Positions 35,635-44,141 of a stretch of DNA of 64,000 nucleotides are shown here, in pieces. Position 1 is the first letter of the stretch. The number at the start of each line of letters is the position of its first letter. Source of the DNA: Litoribacter populi (GTDB lineage: Bacteria > Bacteroidota > Bacteroidia > Cytophagales > Cyclobacteriaceae); contig NZ_VMKN01000001.1 in NCBI RefSeq assembly GCF_007483685.1, forward strand, positions 3,166,143-3,230,142. The letters are read 5' to 3'. A program made the translations under genes and the position numbers. The notes beneath the pieces were generated by a model that saw nothing but the letters and a program-made list of their open reading frames with translations, ran no database searches and had not been told where the DNA came from.

Positions 35635-36915
35635 ATCCTTAAAAACTTCACCGCCTTTCATTACAAAAACCACCTTTTCCATCACCTCTATATTTTCTTC
35701 TGGATTGCCCTCTACAGCAATGATGTCGGCGAGCATACCTTCCTCCAACACGCCCATTTTATTCTCCTCACCCAGTAATTCCGCCGCTCTTAAGGTGGCG
35801 GATTGGATGGCTTCAAGGTTAGGCATCCCCACTTCTGTCATGTAGATAAACTCTCTGTAGTTTTCTCCATGAGGAAAAACACCCGCATCGGTTCCAAAAG
35901 CCACTTTCACCCCTTTTTTATAAGCCTTTTCAAAGGTCCCCTGAATTTGTGGCCCAATGGCTTCTGCTTTGGCTTTCACCGCTGGGTGGTAATAACCAGG
36001 GATTTTGGCGTATTCAGCCACTGACATGCCAGCCGTGATGGTGGCGACATACCAGGTTCCGTTTTCCTTCATCATTTCCATGGTTTTATCTGACATCATG
36101 GTGCCGTGTTCGATCGAGTGGATACCACCCTCCACTGCCCGCTGCATTCCCTCGTCACCATGCGCATGGGCTGCCACGTGAATGCCGAAGTCCTTTGCGG
36201 TTTGGATAACTGCGTTGATCTCATCCTGTTGAAATTGAGGGGCAGAACCGTCGCGCGCTACACTGAGCACTCCGCCAGTTGCGGTGATTTTTATCAGGTC
36301 AGCTCCTCTTTTTACTTGGTGTCTCACCGCTTTTCGGGCGTCTGATTCACCATTGATAACACCAGCTTCAGGTCCGGGATCTCCCATTAGGGACTCCTTC
36401 ATTCCATTGGTGGGGTCTGCATGCCCGCCAGTAGGGGCAATTGATTTGCCTGAGGTATATATTCTTGGTCCTTTGACTTTACCTGCATGGATGGCGTCAC
36501 GCAAGGAAATGTTGACCCCGGAGCCCCCAAGGTCTCGGACAGTGGTGAATCCCGCCATGAGGGTTCTCTCAGCGTAAACAGTTGCATTGAAAGCAATGTC
36601 TGCTTCATTGTTGGTAAACCTTTCCATATATTGAGTTGGGCCGGTCTCACTTTCCATATGCACGTGCATATCCATGAGTCCAGGCATCACAGTATATTCT
36701 CGAAGATCCACGGTCTTGTCCTCTTCCCCACCTGATTGATATCCAGAAGTGATGGATATGATTTTATCCTCCTCTACCAAAATTGTTCTTTCCAGTAGGA
36801 TGCTTTTGGATCTTACATCGACCAGCTTGCCTGCATGTATGTAGGTTTTTTGAGCAAAAGAGGTTGTCTGAAGCAGCGTGAAGCCAGCTAGAGCTAGTAG
36901 TAATTTTCTTTTCAT
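35626..36915 (-). CDS. Secreted amidohydrolase (imidazolonepropionase-like)
   Basis: A 429-residue exported enzyme with a signal peptide (about 1-21). Metal-binding motifs: HVH after DMHV (residues about 84-86), the Lys of LIKITATGG (carboxylated bridging Lys in the family), HAHG, SIEHG and the GTDAG Asp. This is the dinuclear amidohydrolase fold; closest well-known relatives cleave imidazolonepropionate or Xaa-Pro/prolidase substrates, so substrate assignment is open. The periplasmic location argues for peptide or amide scavenging. Confidence 0.88.
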   Translation of the reverse strand: MKRKLLLALAGFTLLQTTSFAQKTYIHAGKLVDVRSKSILLERTILVEEDKIISITSGYQSGGEEDKTVDLREYTVMPGLMDMHVHMESETGPTQYMERFTNNEADIAFNATVYAERTLMAGFTTVRDLGGSGVNISLRDAIHAGKVKGPRIYTSGKSIAPTGGHADPTNGMKESLMGDPGPEAGVINGESDARKAVRHQVKRGADLIKITATGGVLSVARDGSAPQFQQDEINAVIQTAKDFGIHVAAHAHGDEGMQRAVEGGIHSIEHGTMMSDKTMEMMKENGTWYVATITAGMSVAEYAKIPGYYHPAVKAKAEAIGPQIQGTFEKAYKKGVKVAFGTDAGVFPHGENYREFIYMTEVGMPNLEAIQSATLRAAELLGEENKMGVLEEGMLADIIAVEGNPEENIEVMEKVVFVMKGGEVFKDKK

Positions 36916-37089
36916 TAACGTTAGTGGAAAATGTAATTTTTAAATATTCAATCCTGAATATATATATTTTTATTTACTTGGAAAAAGTAAAAAGATCGAT
37001 TGGCGTGCTAGATGGTATTTTAATTAAACTCTTTGTAGATAGTGGTGTTCTAAATAGATACCACTAGACTTTAATCACTTTTATCCTTT

Positions 37090-38169
37090 ATGGACCAGCA
37101 ATCAAGATTTAACAGCAAAATATTATCAGCAGCTATTATAATTTTATTTTTAATTGGCCTGTTTTGGCTAATAGGGTATGCTATACAACTCTTCCTGTTA
37201 ATTTTCAGTGCCATTTTATTAGCCGTTCTGCTAAGGGCGGGCACCAATTTTCTAAAAAATAAATTGAATTTTCCTGATTGGGCAGGGCTGGCGGTAAGTC
37301 TTTTGACCTTTATAGTAATGCTGGGTGGGATTATCACGCTCATTATTCCTACTGTAGCAAATCAAGCATCAGATGTCCAAGACCAGCTTCCGGAGGCTTG
37401 GGAAAACATACAATCCACTATCAAGGAAACCGAATTGGGCAAAACTATTTTTGAACGAGTAGAGGATAATAAAGAAGATCTCATGCCTGAGGATGAGAAG
37501 CTGATGGAACTGGCCCAGAGCTTTTTCGCGGGCACATTTGGAGTCTTGGGAGACCTGCTAATCATATTTATAATGGGGATTTTCTTCGCCGCTAGCCCAC
37601 AGTTGTACGTGCAAGGGGTTGTAGTATTGGCTGCACCTCGCTATAGGGAAAGATTAGAAGATGTACTGCATCAAGTATATTTTGCTCTTAAATCCTGGTT
37701 ATTAGGCAAATTCTTAGCAATGTTATTTATAGGGGTTACCACCGTCATTGCATTGATGCTCTTTGGAGTACCAGCCCCTTTTGCTCTAGGCTTTTTTGCC
37801 TTTCTAATGGATTTCATCCCTAATATAGGTCCTATATTAGCTGCAGTTCCTGCTGTGCTTTTGGCATTCTTGGTCAGTCCCATGACTGCACTTTGGGTAG
37901 GTATTTTCTTTTTGGTTATTCAGCAGGTTGAAAGTTACATTCTTGTGCCGTACATATATAAGAAGACAGTTTCCATTTCTCCTGTCATCACCCTTGCATC
38001 TCTAATTCTCCTTGGGATATTAGCCGGTCCTCTTGGAGTAATTATGGCCACACCATTGGTGGCGGTCGTTCAGGTAATGATCCGGGAACTATACATCAAG
38101 GATTACCTTGAAAAAAACTTGGATGATAAGGATGATAATAGCTTTGAAAGAAGAATGGAAAACATTTAA
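37090..38169 (+). CDS. AI-2E family transporter
   Basis: A 359-residue membrane protein with the AI-2E/PerM layout: two clusters of helices at about 13-45 and 58-80, a cytoplasmic insert at about 88-135, and a C-terminal bundle of five or six helices (150-320) with the conserved AFLMDFIPNIGPILAAVPAVLLAF and GPLGVIMATPLVAVVQV segments. Members of this family export small molecules or act as Na+/H+ antiporters; AI-2 transport is shown only for a few. The last 4 nt overlap the convergent zinc-ribbon gene. Confidence 0.93.
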   Translation: MDQQSRFNSKILSAAIIILFLIGLFWLIGYAIQLFLLIFSAILLAVLLRAGTNFLKNKLNFPDWAGLAVSLLTFIVMLGGIITLIIPTVANQASDVQDQLPEAWENIQSTIKETELGKTIFERVEDNKEDLMPEDEKLMELAQSFFAGTFGVLGDLLIIFIMGIFFAASPQLYVQGVVVLAAPRYRERLEDVLHQVYFALKSWLLGKFLAMLFIGVTTVIALMLFGVPAPFALGFFAFLMDFIPNIGPILAAVPAVLLAFLVSPMTALWVGIFFLVIQQVESYILVPYIYKKTVSISPVITLASLILLGILAGPLGVIMATPLVAVVQVMIRELYIKDYLEKNLDDKDDNSFERRMENI

Positions 38170-38531
38170 TTTCTGGTTTTTACTATCAGAAAGCTTCCGT
38201 CCTCCAAGTCCAGGTATCCAAAATCATAGCAGAACTTATACGTGTTGTTCTTTTTGTTTGCGTAAACATGCGTATGATATTTGAAATGAAACCCATCCAC
38301 CAGAAGTTTATCCCTGCTTACCCTGCAAGTTTCCCTGTCTGAGAGTATTTCCTCTAGGATATGCCTGTTTTTCTTCAAAGCATAATTGATATTTCGAATA
38401 CTGTTATTGGTAACCGACTTGAGTTGGTTATTGTAATGGTTGCGGCAGTAGTCATCACAAAATTTCTTGTCAGCCCTTCCTTTTAGAGCTTTTTGACAGC
38501 TTACACAGGTTTTGATATTAGTATCTATCAT
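38166..38531 (-). CDS. Conserved zinc-ribbon protein
   Basis: A 121-residue protein with C9-x2-C12 and C25-x3-C29 as probable zinc ligands at the N-terminus, followed by a helical linker and a strand-rich domain with RDKLLVDGFHFKYHTHVYANKKNNTYKFCYDFGYLDLEDG. I know the layout from other Bacteroidota as a small conserved hypothetical; no function is established. It ends inside the AI-2E gene (4-nt convergent overlap). Its start is 187 nt from ssb, with the 10-bp repeat between them. Confidence 0.7.
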   Translation of the reverse strand: MIDTNIKTCVSCQKALKGRADKKFCDDYCRNHYNNQLKSVTNNSIRNINYALKKNRHILEEILSDRETCRVSRDKLLVDGFHFKYHTHVYANKKNNTYKFCYDFGYLDLEDGSFLIVKTRN

Positions 38532-38583
38532 AAAAAATGGGGTATAGTTGAAAAAACAATTGAATATAGTAACTTATAAAGAG

Positions 38584-38623
38584 TTTTACAAACGTTTACA
38601 ATCGTTTACAAACAGATTTAAAC
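38584..38623. repeat. 10-bp tandem repeat upstream of ssb
   Basis: Four consecutive 10-mers: TTTTACAAAC, GTTTACAATC, GTTTACAAAC, AGATTTAAAC. The periodicity equals one helix turn, which is unusual for random AT-rich DNA. It lies between two divergent genes, 53 nt from the zinc-ribbon gene start and 95 nt before ssb. Confidence 0.75.
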
Positions 38624-38717
38624 AGTTTTTACCCGCCTAAGCCCAATGGATATTCCCAACTTTGTCTCAAGCCTCTCGGGGTGTTAATCATTTTAAAACT
38701 TTTTAACTCTTAAAATT

Positions 38718-39053
38718 ATGAACAGTGTAAAACTAATCGGAAGACTTGGTGCCAAGCCAGAAGTTAAAACATTCGAGAACAACAGAAAAGTAGCCAGGTT
38801 GAGCCTTGCCACCAATGAAAGCTACAAGACCAGCAAGGGGGAATTTGCTACGGAAACCAACTGGCACAATGTAGTGGTATGGGGCAAGCAAGCGGAGACC
38901 CTGGAAAGCAATGCAGACAAGGGGACAGAGGTAAGTGTGGAGGGCCGAATGGTGACTCGCTCTTACAACGATAAGGATGGAGTGAAAAAATGGATCACTG
39001 AAGTAATAGCAAATGAGGTGGCCATTGTTGAAAAAAAGGAATCAGCAGTGTGA
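38718..39053 (+). CDS. ssb: Short single-stranded DNA-binding protein
   Basis: A 111-residue OB-fold SSB (NSVKLIGRLGAKPEVKTFENNRKVARLSLATNESYK, then NWHNVVVWGKQAETLESNADKGTEVSVEGRMVTRSY). It ends EVAIVEKKESAV and lacks the acidic tip (like DDDIPF) used by housekeeping SSBs to recruit partners. It is likely an accessory paralogue rather than the main SSB. Upstream sits the 10-bp repeat; a strong terminator follows. Confidence 0.93.
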   Translation: MNSVKLIGRLGAKPEVKTFENNRKVARLSLATNESYKTSKGEFATETNWHNVVVWGKQAETLESNADKGTEVSVEGRMVTRSYNDKDGVKKWITEVIANEVAIVEKKESAV

Positions 39054-39057
39054 GCAT

Positions 39058-39101
39058 AGTTCTGGCAGGCTAAATGGAAAAGCCTGCCAGAACTTATTTT
39101 T
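39058..39101 (+). terminator. Intrinsic terminator after ssb
   Basis: A perfect 13-bp stem (39058-39070 with 39082-39094) around an 11-nt loop, followed by TATTTTTAT. Confidence 0.88.
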
Positions 39102-39262
39102 ATGCAATAAATCTCCCAAAGGACATATTTTATAAAATAAATATCTATTTTGTAGAAATTATATAGTTGATTTTAAGCTATAAATACCGTTCTACTTTAT
39201 ACATATAATTTATATTGTACCAAGTAGGAATTTCATTGTGCAAAATGCATTATTATTGAGTT

Positions 39263-41590
39263 ATGAGAAAGTTGGTCTTATTGGGGTTTCAATTATTGTT
39301 ATTAATTCCCTTGCTTGCCTTGACTGTTAGGTACCAGGAATCTCCAACATCATCCCCTTCTATAGAAAAAATAGATAGCCTAAACAAATGGGCTACCGAA
39401 AACATAGAAAGCGACATTATTGAAGCGTTAGGAAAATCAGAACTAGCCTACGAACAAGCTCAAAAAATCGGGTATGAATACGGTCAAACAGAAAGTCTAA
39501 TTAACCTTGGTTGGATTCATTACCGCCAGGATAACTATGGAAAGGCACTGGAATATGCCCTGGAGGCACATGAAAGAACTAATCTACTCAACAACCCGAA
39601 ATTAAATATTAGATCCGCTTATAATATTGGAGCGATATATAGCGATGGAAGCAAGGATCACCGTGCTGCGTTGAAATACATGCGACAGGCATTTGAGGAG
39701 AGTGCCTCCATTGGGGATTCTCTTTTAATTGTTAGGTCCTTAAATAATATTGCATACCTGCAGTATATGGTGGAAGAGTATGACAGTGCTCTCAATACAC
39801 TTCAAAAAGTGGAAAACTATGCCCAAATTGATTACCATAAGGGTTTTGCCTATAGGACTTTCGCAGATGTGCATTTGGCTTTGGGCCAATCCGAACTGGC
39901 TCAGAATTATTTGGAAAAGGCCTATATCTACTTACAGAACAAAAATTCAAAATCCTCATGGGTTTCTGTTATGGTGAGGTTAGGTAAAATACACCTTCAA
40001 AATGGAAATTATCAAAGAGCGAAGCAGTATATAGAAGAGGGACTAAGCCTGAGTTTAGAGAATGAGTTTAAGGACCACATCGTGACTCTATACAATGACA
40101 TGGCCGAAATTCAGGCAAATCTAGGCGATTGGGAGCAAGCATATAAGTTTAGGACACTTTATGCTGCCTGGTCTGATTCCTTAGCCAGTCAGGTCAACTC
40201 AAGAAACATGGGGAGACTGGAAGCAAAGTTTGATTTTGACCAAAAGCTAAAAGAAATTAACCATGAGGCAATGACAAACGAACTCATGGCCAAAGAGCAG
40301 ATCAATCAGCAGATTTTCAAAAGAAATGTATTCATCTTGCTCTTTGTAACAGTACTTATTTTATTGATTATTATAGGATTCAGCATGAAGCGTATTCGCA
40401 AAGCAAAAGCAATTGCTGAAAAAGCCAACAATGCCAAATCTGATTTTATTTCTGTAATGAGCCATGAAATCAGAACTCCATTAAATGGGGTGATAGGATT
40501 CTCCGAACTCTTATCCGGAACTGCTCTCACTTCAGAACAACAGCAATATGTGGGCTTAATCAATCAGTCTGCAGGATCCTTGATCGGAATAATCAACGAT
40601 ATTTTAGACTTCTCAAAGATAGAGGCCGGAAAAATGGAGCTGGAATTACAGCCTGTTGATCTCAAAAAACTGGGTTCTTCCTCCAAAGACCTAATTGCCT
40701 ATCAGGCATATCAAAAGAATATTTCTTTGAAATTTGATTTTGATGCCTCAATAAAAATTAAGGTTTTGGCTGATGAGCTACGATTAAAACAGGTGTTAAT
40801 TAACCTTCTCAGTAATGCTATTAAGTTTACTGAAAAAGGGGAAATCGAGCTGTCTATCAAGCTGTTGGAAAAAGTAAATAACCAGTACATAACAAGGCTT
40901 GCAGTAAGGGATACCGGCTTAGGCATTTCTCAGGAAAATCAAACTAAGATATTCGAGGCATTTAGCCAAGAAGACACTTCAACTACACGGAAATTTGGTG
41001 GCACAGGCCTAGGTTTGGCAATTAGTAATAAGATATTGGCCTTGATGGGTTCGAAGCTTAAGCTCAAAAGTGCCATGGGAGTGGGAAGCACGTTTTTCTG
41101 CGACATTAACTTCGTGGGAGTGGATGAAATGTTAGATACCCCTTCAGATATAGTCAATGAGAACGTAAAAGAGCAAGAATCATATTTGGAGCAATTGGAA
41201 AACATGGAAGCAAAAATCCTGGTGGCCGAAGATAATGCCGTGAACATGATTTTAACCAAAAAGATCGTCAAAAAGCTCTTACCTAAAGGCAAAATCTATG
41301 AAGCGCAGAATGGGCGTGAGGCGGTAGATATTTTCACCTCCCACCCTATCAACCTTATCCTGATGGATATTCAAATGCCTGAATTGAATGGTTATGAAGC
41401 CACCGGTGAAATAAGAAAACTTCCTAACGGTATCAACACCCCTATCATCGCGCTTACCGCTTCTGCTTTAAATAATGAAAGAGAGAGGTGTATTGCAGCT
41501 GGGCTCGACGACTGTACTACTAAACCGATAAACAAAAAGGCCCTAGAAAAACTGATTTCACAGTTTCTCCTAGAGCCTATTAAGGGTTGA
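39263..41590 (+). CDS. TPR-sensing hybrid histidine kinase
   Basis: A 775-residue membrane kinase. Signal or anchor at 4-20, TPR-type helical repeats at about 55-300 outside the membrane, membrane helix at about 353-374. HisKA follows with phosphorylated H401 (SHEIRTPLNGVIGFSELL), then the HATPase (N514/N518, DTGLGIS, GGTGLGLAIS) and a C-terminal REC domain with D702 in LILMDIQMPELNG. The last REC lacks an output domain, so a further phosphotransfer partner is needed. No cognate regulator is adjacent, though the stand-alone REC at 34231 is a possible partner. Confidence 0.94.
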   Translation: MRKLVLLGFQLLLLIPLLALTVRYQESPTSSPSIEKIDSLNKWATENIESDIIEALGKSELAYEQAQKIGYEYGQTESLINLGWIHYRQDNYGKALEYALEAHERTNLLNNPKLNIRSAYNIGAIYSDGSKDHRAALKYMRQAFEESASIGDSLLIVRSLNNIAYLQYMVEEYDSALNTLQKVENYAQIDYHKGFAYRTFADVHLALGQSELAQNYLEKAYIYLQNKNSKSSWVSVMVRLGKIHLQNGNYQRAKQYIEEGLSLSLENEFKDHIVTLYNDMAEIQANLGDWEQAYKFRTLYAAWSDSLASQVNSRNMGRLEAKFDFDQKLKEINHEAMTNELMAKEQINQQIFKRNVFILLFVTVLILLIIIGFSMKRIRKAKAIAEKANNAKSDFISVMSHEIRTPLNGVIGFSELLSGTALTSEQQQYVGLINQSAGSLIGIINDILDFSKIEAGKMELELQPVDLKKLGSSSKDLIAYQAYQKNISLKFDFDASIKIKVLADELRLKQVLINLLSNAIKFTEKGEIELSIKLLEKVNNQYITRLAVRDTGLGISQENQTKIFEAFSQEDTSTTRKFGGTGLGLAISNKILALMGSKLKLKSAMGVGSTFFCDINFVGVDEMLDTPSDIVNENVKEQESYLEQLENMEAKILVAEDNAVNMILTKKIVKKLLPKGKIYEAQNGREAVDIFTSHPINLILMDIQMPELNGYEATGEIRKLPNGINTPIIALTASALNNERERCIAAGLDDCTTKPINKKALEKLISQFLLEPIKG

Positions 41591-41622
41591 AGACTGGAAA
41601 CGGGAAACCGTAGACCGAATTG
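41587..41622. repeat. Intergenic ACGGGAAACCG-type repeat
   Basis: A weaker member of the GACGGAAGACC family, from the kinase stop into the gap before the convergent hslV. Confidence 0.5.
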
Positions 41623-41627
41623 AGTTC

Positions 41628-42167
41628 TTATTGCACTTTCTCTACCACAAGATTATGGTTAGTGTAGATGCACACATCGGCTGCAATACCGAGGCTTTCT
41701 CTTACCATATCCTCGGCGGAAAGTTGAGGGGCAAATTTTTTCAAAGCTCGGGCGGCAGACTGGGCGTACATGCTCCCCGACCCAATAGTGGCAATGTATT
41801 CATCAGGTTCGATTACGTCTCCAGTGCCAGAAATTATAAGGATATCCTCGCTATCGGCTACAATCATCATTGCTTCCAACTTGCTTAACATCCTGTCAGT
41901 TCTCCATTCCTTTGCAAGCTCCACAGCTGCCCTTTTCATGTTGTTTCCAAAGGCACCTAGCTTTTCTTCAAATTTTTCCAAAAGGGTAAAGGCATCGGCA
42001 GTAGAACCAGCAAAACCCGTTACAATTTTACCGTTTTGCAGTTTCCGGATCTTGTTCACGCTGCTTTTGGCAACCGTATTGCCCAGGGTGGCTTGACCGT
42101 CGGCACCGATTACTACTTCATTATTATGTTTGATAGCCACCACGGTGGTGGATCTTAACTTTTCCAT
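41628..42167 (-). CDS. hslV: ATP-dependent protease subunit HslV
   Basis: A 179-residue proteasome-like peptidase. The catalytic Thr is T7 or T8 in MEKLRSTTVVAI, so a six-residue N-terminal propeptide must be removed before the mature threonine is exposed. GADGQATLGNTVAKSSVNKIRKL and IATIGSGSMYAQSAARAL are the conserved segments. HslU, its ATPase partner, is not within the window. Convergent with the hybrid kinase. Confidence 0.94.
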   Translation of the reverse strand: MEKLRSTTVVAIKHNNEVVIGADGQATLGNTVAKSSVNKIRKLQNGKIVTGFAGSTADAFTLLEKFEEKLGAFGNNMKRAAVELAKEWRTDRMLSKLEAMMIVADSEDILIISGTGDVIEPDEYIATIGSGSMYAQSAARALKKFAPQLSAEDMVRESLGIAADVCIYTNHNLVVEKVQ

Positions 42168-42237
42168 AACTTGTTGTTGAATATTGCTAAAAGTTTCGTT
42201 TCGTTTTGCTATGTATTAACAAATGGCGTACTAAAGC

Positions 42238-42265
42238 AAAAAGTCCCGAAATATCAGGACTTTTT
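42238..42265 (-). terminator. Terminator between pdhC and hslV
   Basis: A 9-bp stem (AAAAAGTCC with GGACTTTTT) and a 10-nt loop. On the minus strand T's follow, so it ends the pdhC transcript before hslV. Confidence 0.75.
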
Positions 42266-42280
42266 GGCAGTAAATATTTG

Positions 42281-42310
42281 AAGTACGAAGTTAGAAGTAC
42301 GAGGTACGAT
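42281..42310. repeat. Intergenic TACGAAG/TACGAGG repeat
   Basis: Units AAGTACGAAG and AGTACGAGGTACGA in the gap downstream of pdhC. Same sequence style as 559-600. Confidence 0.65.
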
Positions 42311-42335
42311 GGTAAAAACACCAAGTACGCCGTTT

Positions 42336-44018
42336 TTAGATCAGGATTCTAACGGGGTCTTCAAGTAGGTTTTTGAAGGTCTGAAGGAAAGCTGATCCAA
42401 CAGCTCCATCCACTACTCTATGGTCACATGAAAGGGTTACCTTCATCACATTTCCAACCTTCATTTCTCCATTTTTCACAATAACGGTTTCTTTGATCCC
42501 TCCTACTGCCATGATGCAGGCATCAGGCGGGTTGATAATGGCGGTAAACTCATCAATACCGAACATACCCAAGTTGGATACCGTGAAAGTGTTTCCTTCC
42601 CAATCCTTTGGCTGAAGTTCCTTGTTCTTGGCTTTTGCTCCAAGGGACTTGGCTTCCTGAGAAATTTGAGAAAGGGACTTATTATCGGCAAATCTAATCA
42701 CCGGTACCAACAAACCTTCCTCCACTGCTACAGCCATACCGATGTTGATATGGTCATTGTAGCGAATTTTATCACCCAACCAAGAGGAGTTCACTTTTGG
42801 ATTTTGTCTCAAGGCGGCAGCTGCTGCTTTGATCACCATATCGTTGAAACTGATCTTCACAGGAGCGATTTCGTTCATGCTCTTACGCGCTTCAATTGCC
42901 TTATCCATGTTGATTTCCATGGTAAGATAGAAGTGTGGCGCAGAGAATTTGCTTTCTGCCAAACGCTTAGCGATGGTTTTTCTCATTTGAGAAACCTTCT
43001 CCTCTTTGTATGACTCTTGACCTACTGCTGGAGCACCGGCCTGAGCTGCCGCTGCTGGTTGCTGTACTGAAGCAGGATCAAATTCCTCCACATCTCTGCG
43101 TATAATTCTTCCATTCTCACCGCTACCTTTGATCAAAGAGATATCTACTCCTTTGTCCTCAGCCATTTTCTTGGCCAATGGAGAAGCTTTCACTCTGCCA
43201 CCTTCAGTGGTTGATGGGGCTGATGAAGTAGTTTTCTTAGTTTCTTCTTCTTTTTTGCTTTCCGCCGGCTTTTCCTCTTTCTTAGTCTCGGCTTTAGGCT
43301 CCTCTTTTTTGGCTGGCTTTTCTTCCTTTTTGGAAGATTTACCTTCGTGTGCTTTTAGAAGTTTTTCATAGTCGGCCCCTTTTTCACCAATGATAGCGAT
43401 CACGCCGTCAATAGCTACTGAATCACCTTCCTCTACTCCTACATAAAGCAGGGTACCATCCTCATAGGACTCTAGCTCCATGGTAGCTTTGTCAGTTTCC
43501 ACTTCTGCAAGGATATCACCGGATTTCACATCATCCCCTACCTTTTTCAACCAGCTGGCAATAGTACCTTCCTGCATGGTATCACTCATTTTGGGCATGG
43601 TGATCAAAGTGGCATTGATATCGGTGGTATCGACTTCCTCAGCCGAACTTTCCGTTTCTTCAGAGGAGGACTCTTCCTTTTCTTCTCCCTTATCTTCTTT
43701 TTTCGCCTCTTCTTTTGGCTGACTTTCGGACTGGCCGCCGCCATTGCCAGCTTCTTTCAATAGGTCATCTATATTTTCACCCTTTTCCCCGATGATGGCA
43801 ATTACACCGTTCACAGGTACAGAGTCTTTCTCTTCTACCCCAATATGAAGCAAGGTACCTTCCTCGTAAGATTCCAGCTCCATAGTAGCTTTATCTGTTT
43901 CCACCTCGGCAAGGATATCGCCTGGCTTCACTTCATCACCTACTTTTTTTAACCATGCTGCGATCACCCCTTCTTCCATGGTGTCGCTCATTTTGGGCAT
44001 TCGTATTATTTCGGCCAT
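42336..44018 (-). CDS. pdhC: Pyruvate dehydrogenase complex dihydrolipoamide acetyltransferase (E2)
   Basis: A 560-residue E2 with two lipoyl domains (lipoylated Lys43 and Lys177, both in ETDKATMELES), a long Glu/Lys/Ser/Pro linker, a peripheral-subunit-binding domain (about 275-315; VKASPLAKKMAEDKGVDISLIKGSGENGRIIRRDVEEF), and the catalytic domain with HRVVDG (H533, D537). It forms the core of pyruvate to acetyl-CoA conversion. E1 and E3 are not neighbours. Divergent from the YheT gene. Two near-identical lipoyl domains suggest internal duplication. Confidence 0.94.
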   Translation of the reverse strand: MAEIIRMPKMSDTMEEGVIAAWLKKVGDEVKPGDILAEVETDKATMELESYEEGTLLHIGVEEKDSVPVNGVIAIIGEKGENIDDLLKEAGNGGGQSESQPKEEAKKEDKGEEKEESSSEETESSAEEVDTTDINATLITMPKMSDTMQEGTIASWLKKVGDDVKSGDILAEVETDKATMELESYEDGTLLYVGVEEGDSVAIDGVIAIIGEKGADYEKLLKAHEGKSSKKEEKPAKKEEPKAETKKEEKPAESKKEEETKKTTSSAPSTTEGGRVKASPLAKKMAEDKGVDISLIKGSGENGRIIRRDVEEFDPASVQQPAAAAQAGAPAVGQESYKEEKVSQMRKTIAKRLAESKFSAPHFYLTMEINMDKAIEARKSMNEIAPVKISFNDMVIKAAAAALRQNPKVNSSWLGDKIRYNDHINIGMAVAVEEGLLVPVIRFADNKSLSQISQEAKSLGAKAKNKELQPKDWEGNTFTVSNLGMFGIDEFTAIINPPDACIMAVGGIKETVIVKNGEMKVGNVMKVTLSCDHRVVDGAVGSAFLQTFKNLLEDPVRILI

Positions 44019-44141
44019 AAGTTTGATTTATTCCAATTCAATATTCAGGAGTCCAAAAATAGTTCTTAAATGTCTTTATTCAAATTTAATAGTCGTATTT
44101 TCATGACTCTAAACTTCCCTCAGCGCAGAAAGTTACCCTTT

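Noticed and set aside
38584-38623. CRISPR-like repeat
   Set aside because: Units are 10 bp, contiguous and without spacers; no cas genes in the window.
44070-44141. Upstream ATG of the YheT-like gene as the sole start
   Set aside because: The 24 extra residues are not part of the recognisable family beginning, which starts at MPLIENIDYLKP; kept as an alternative.
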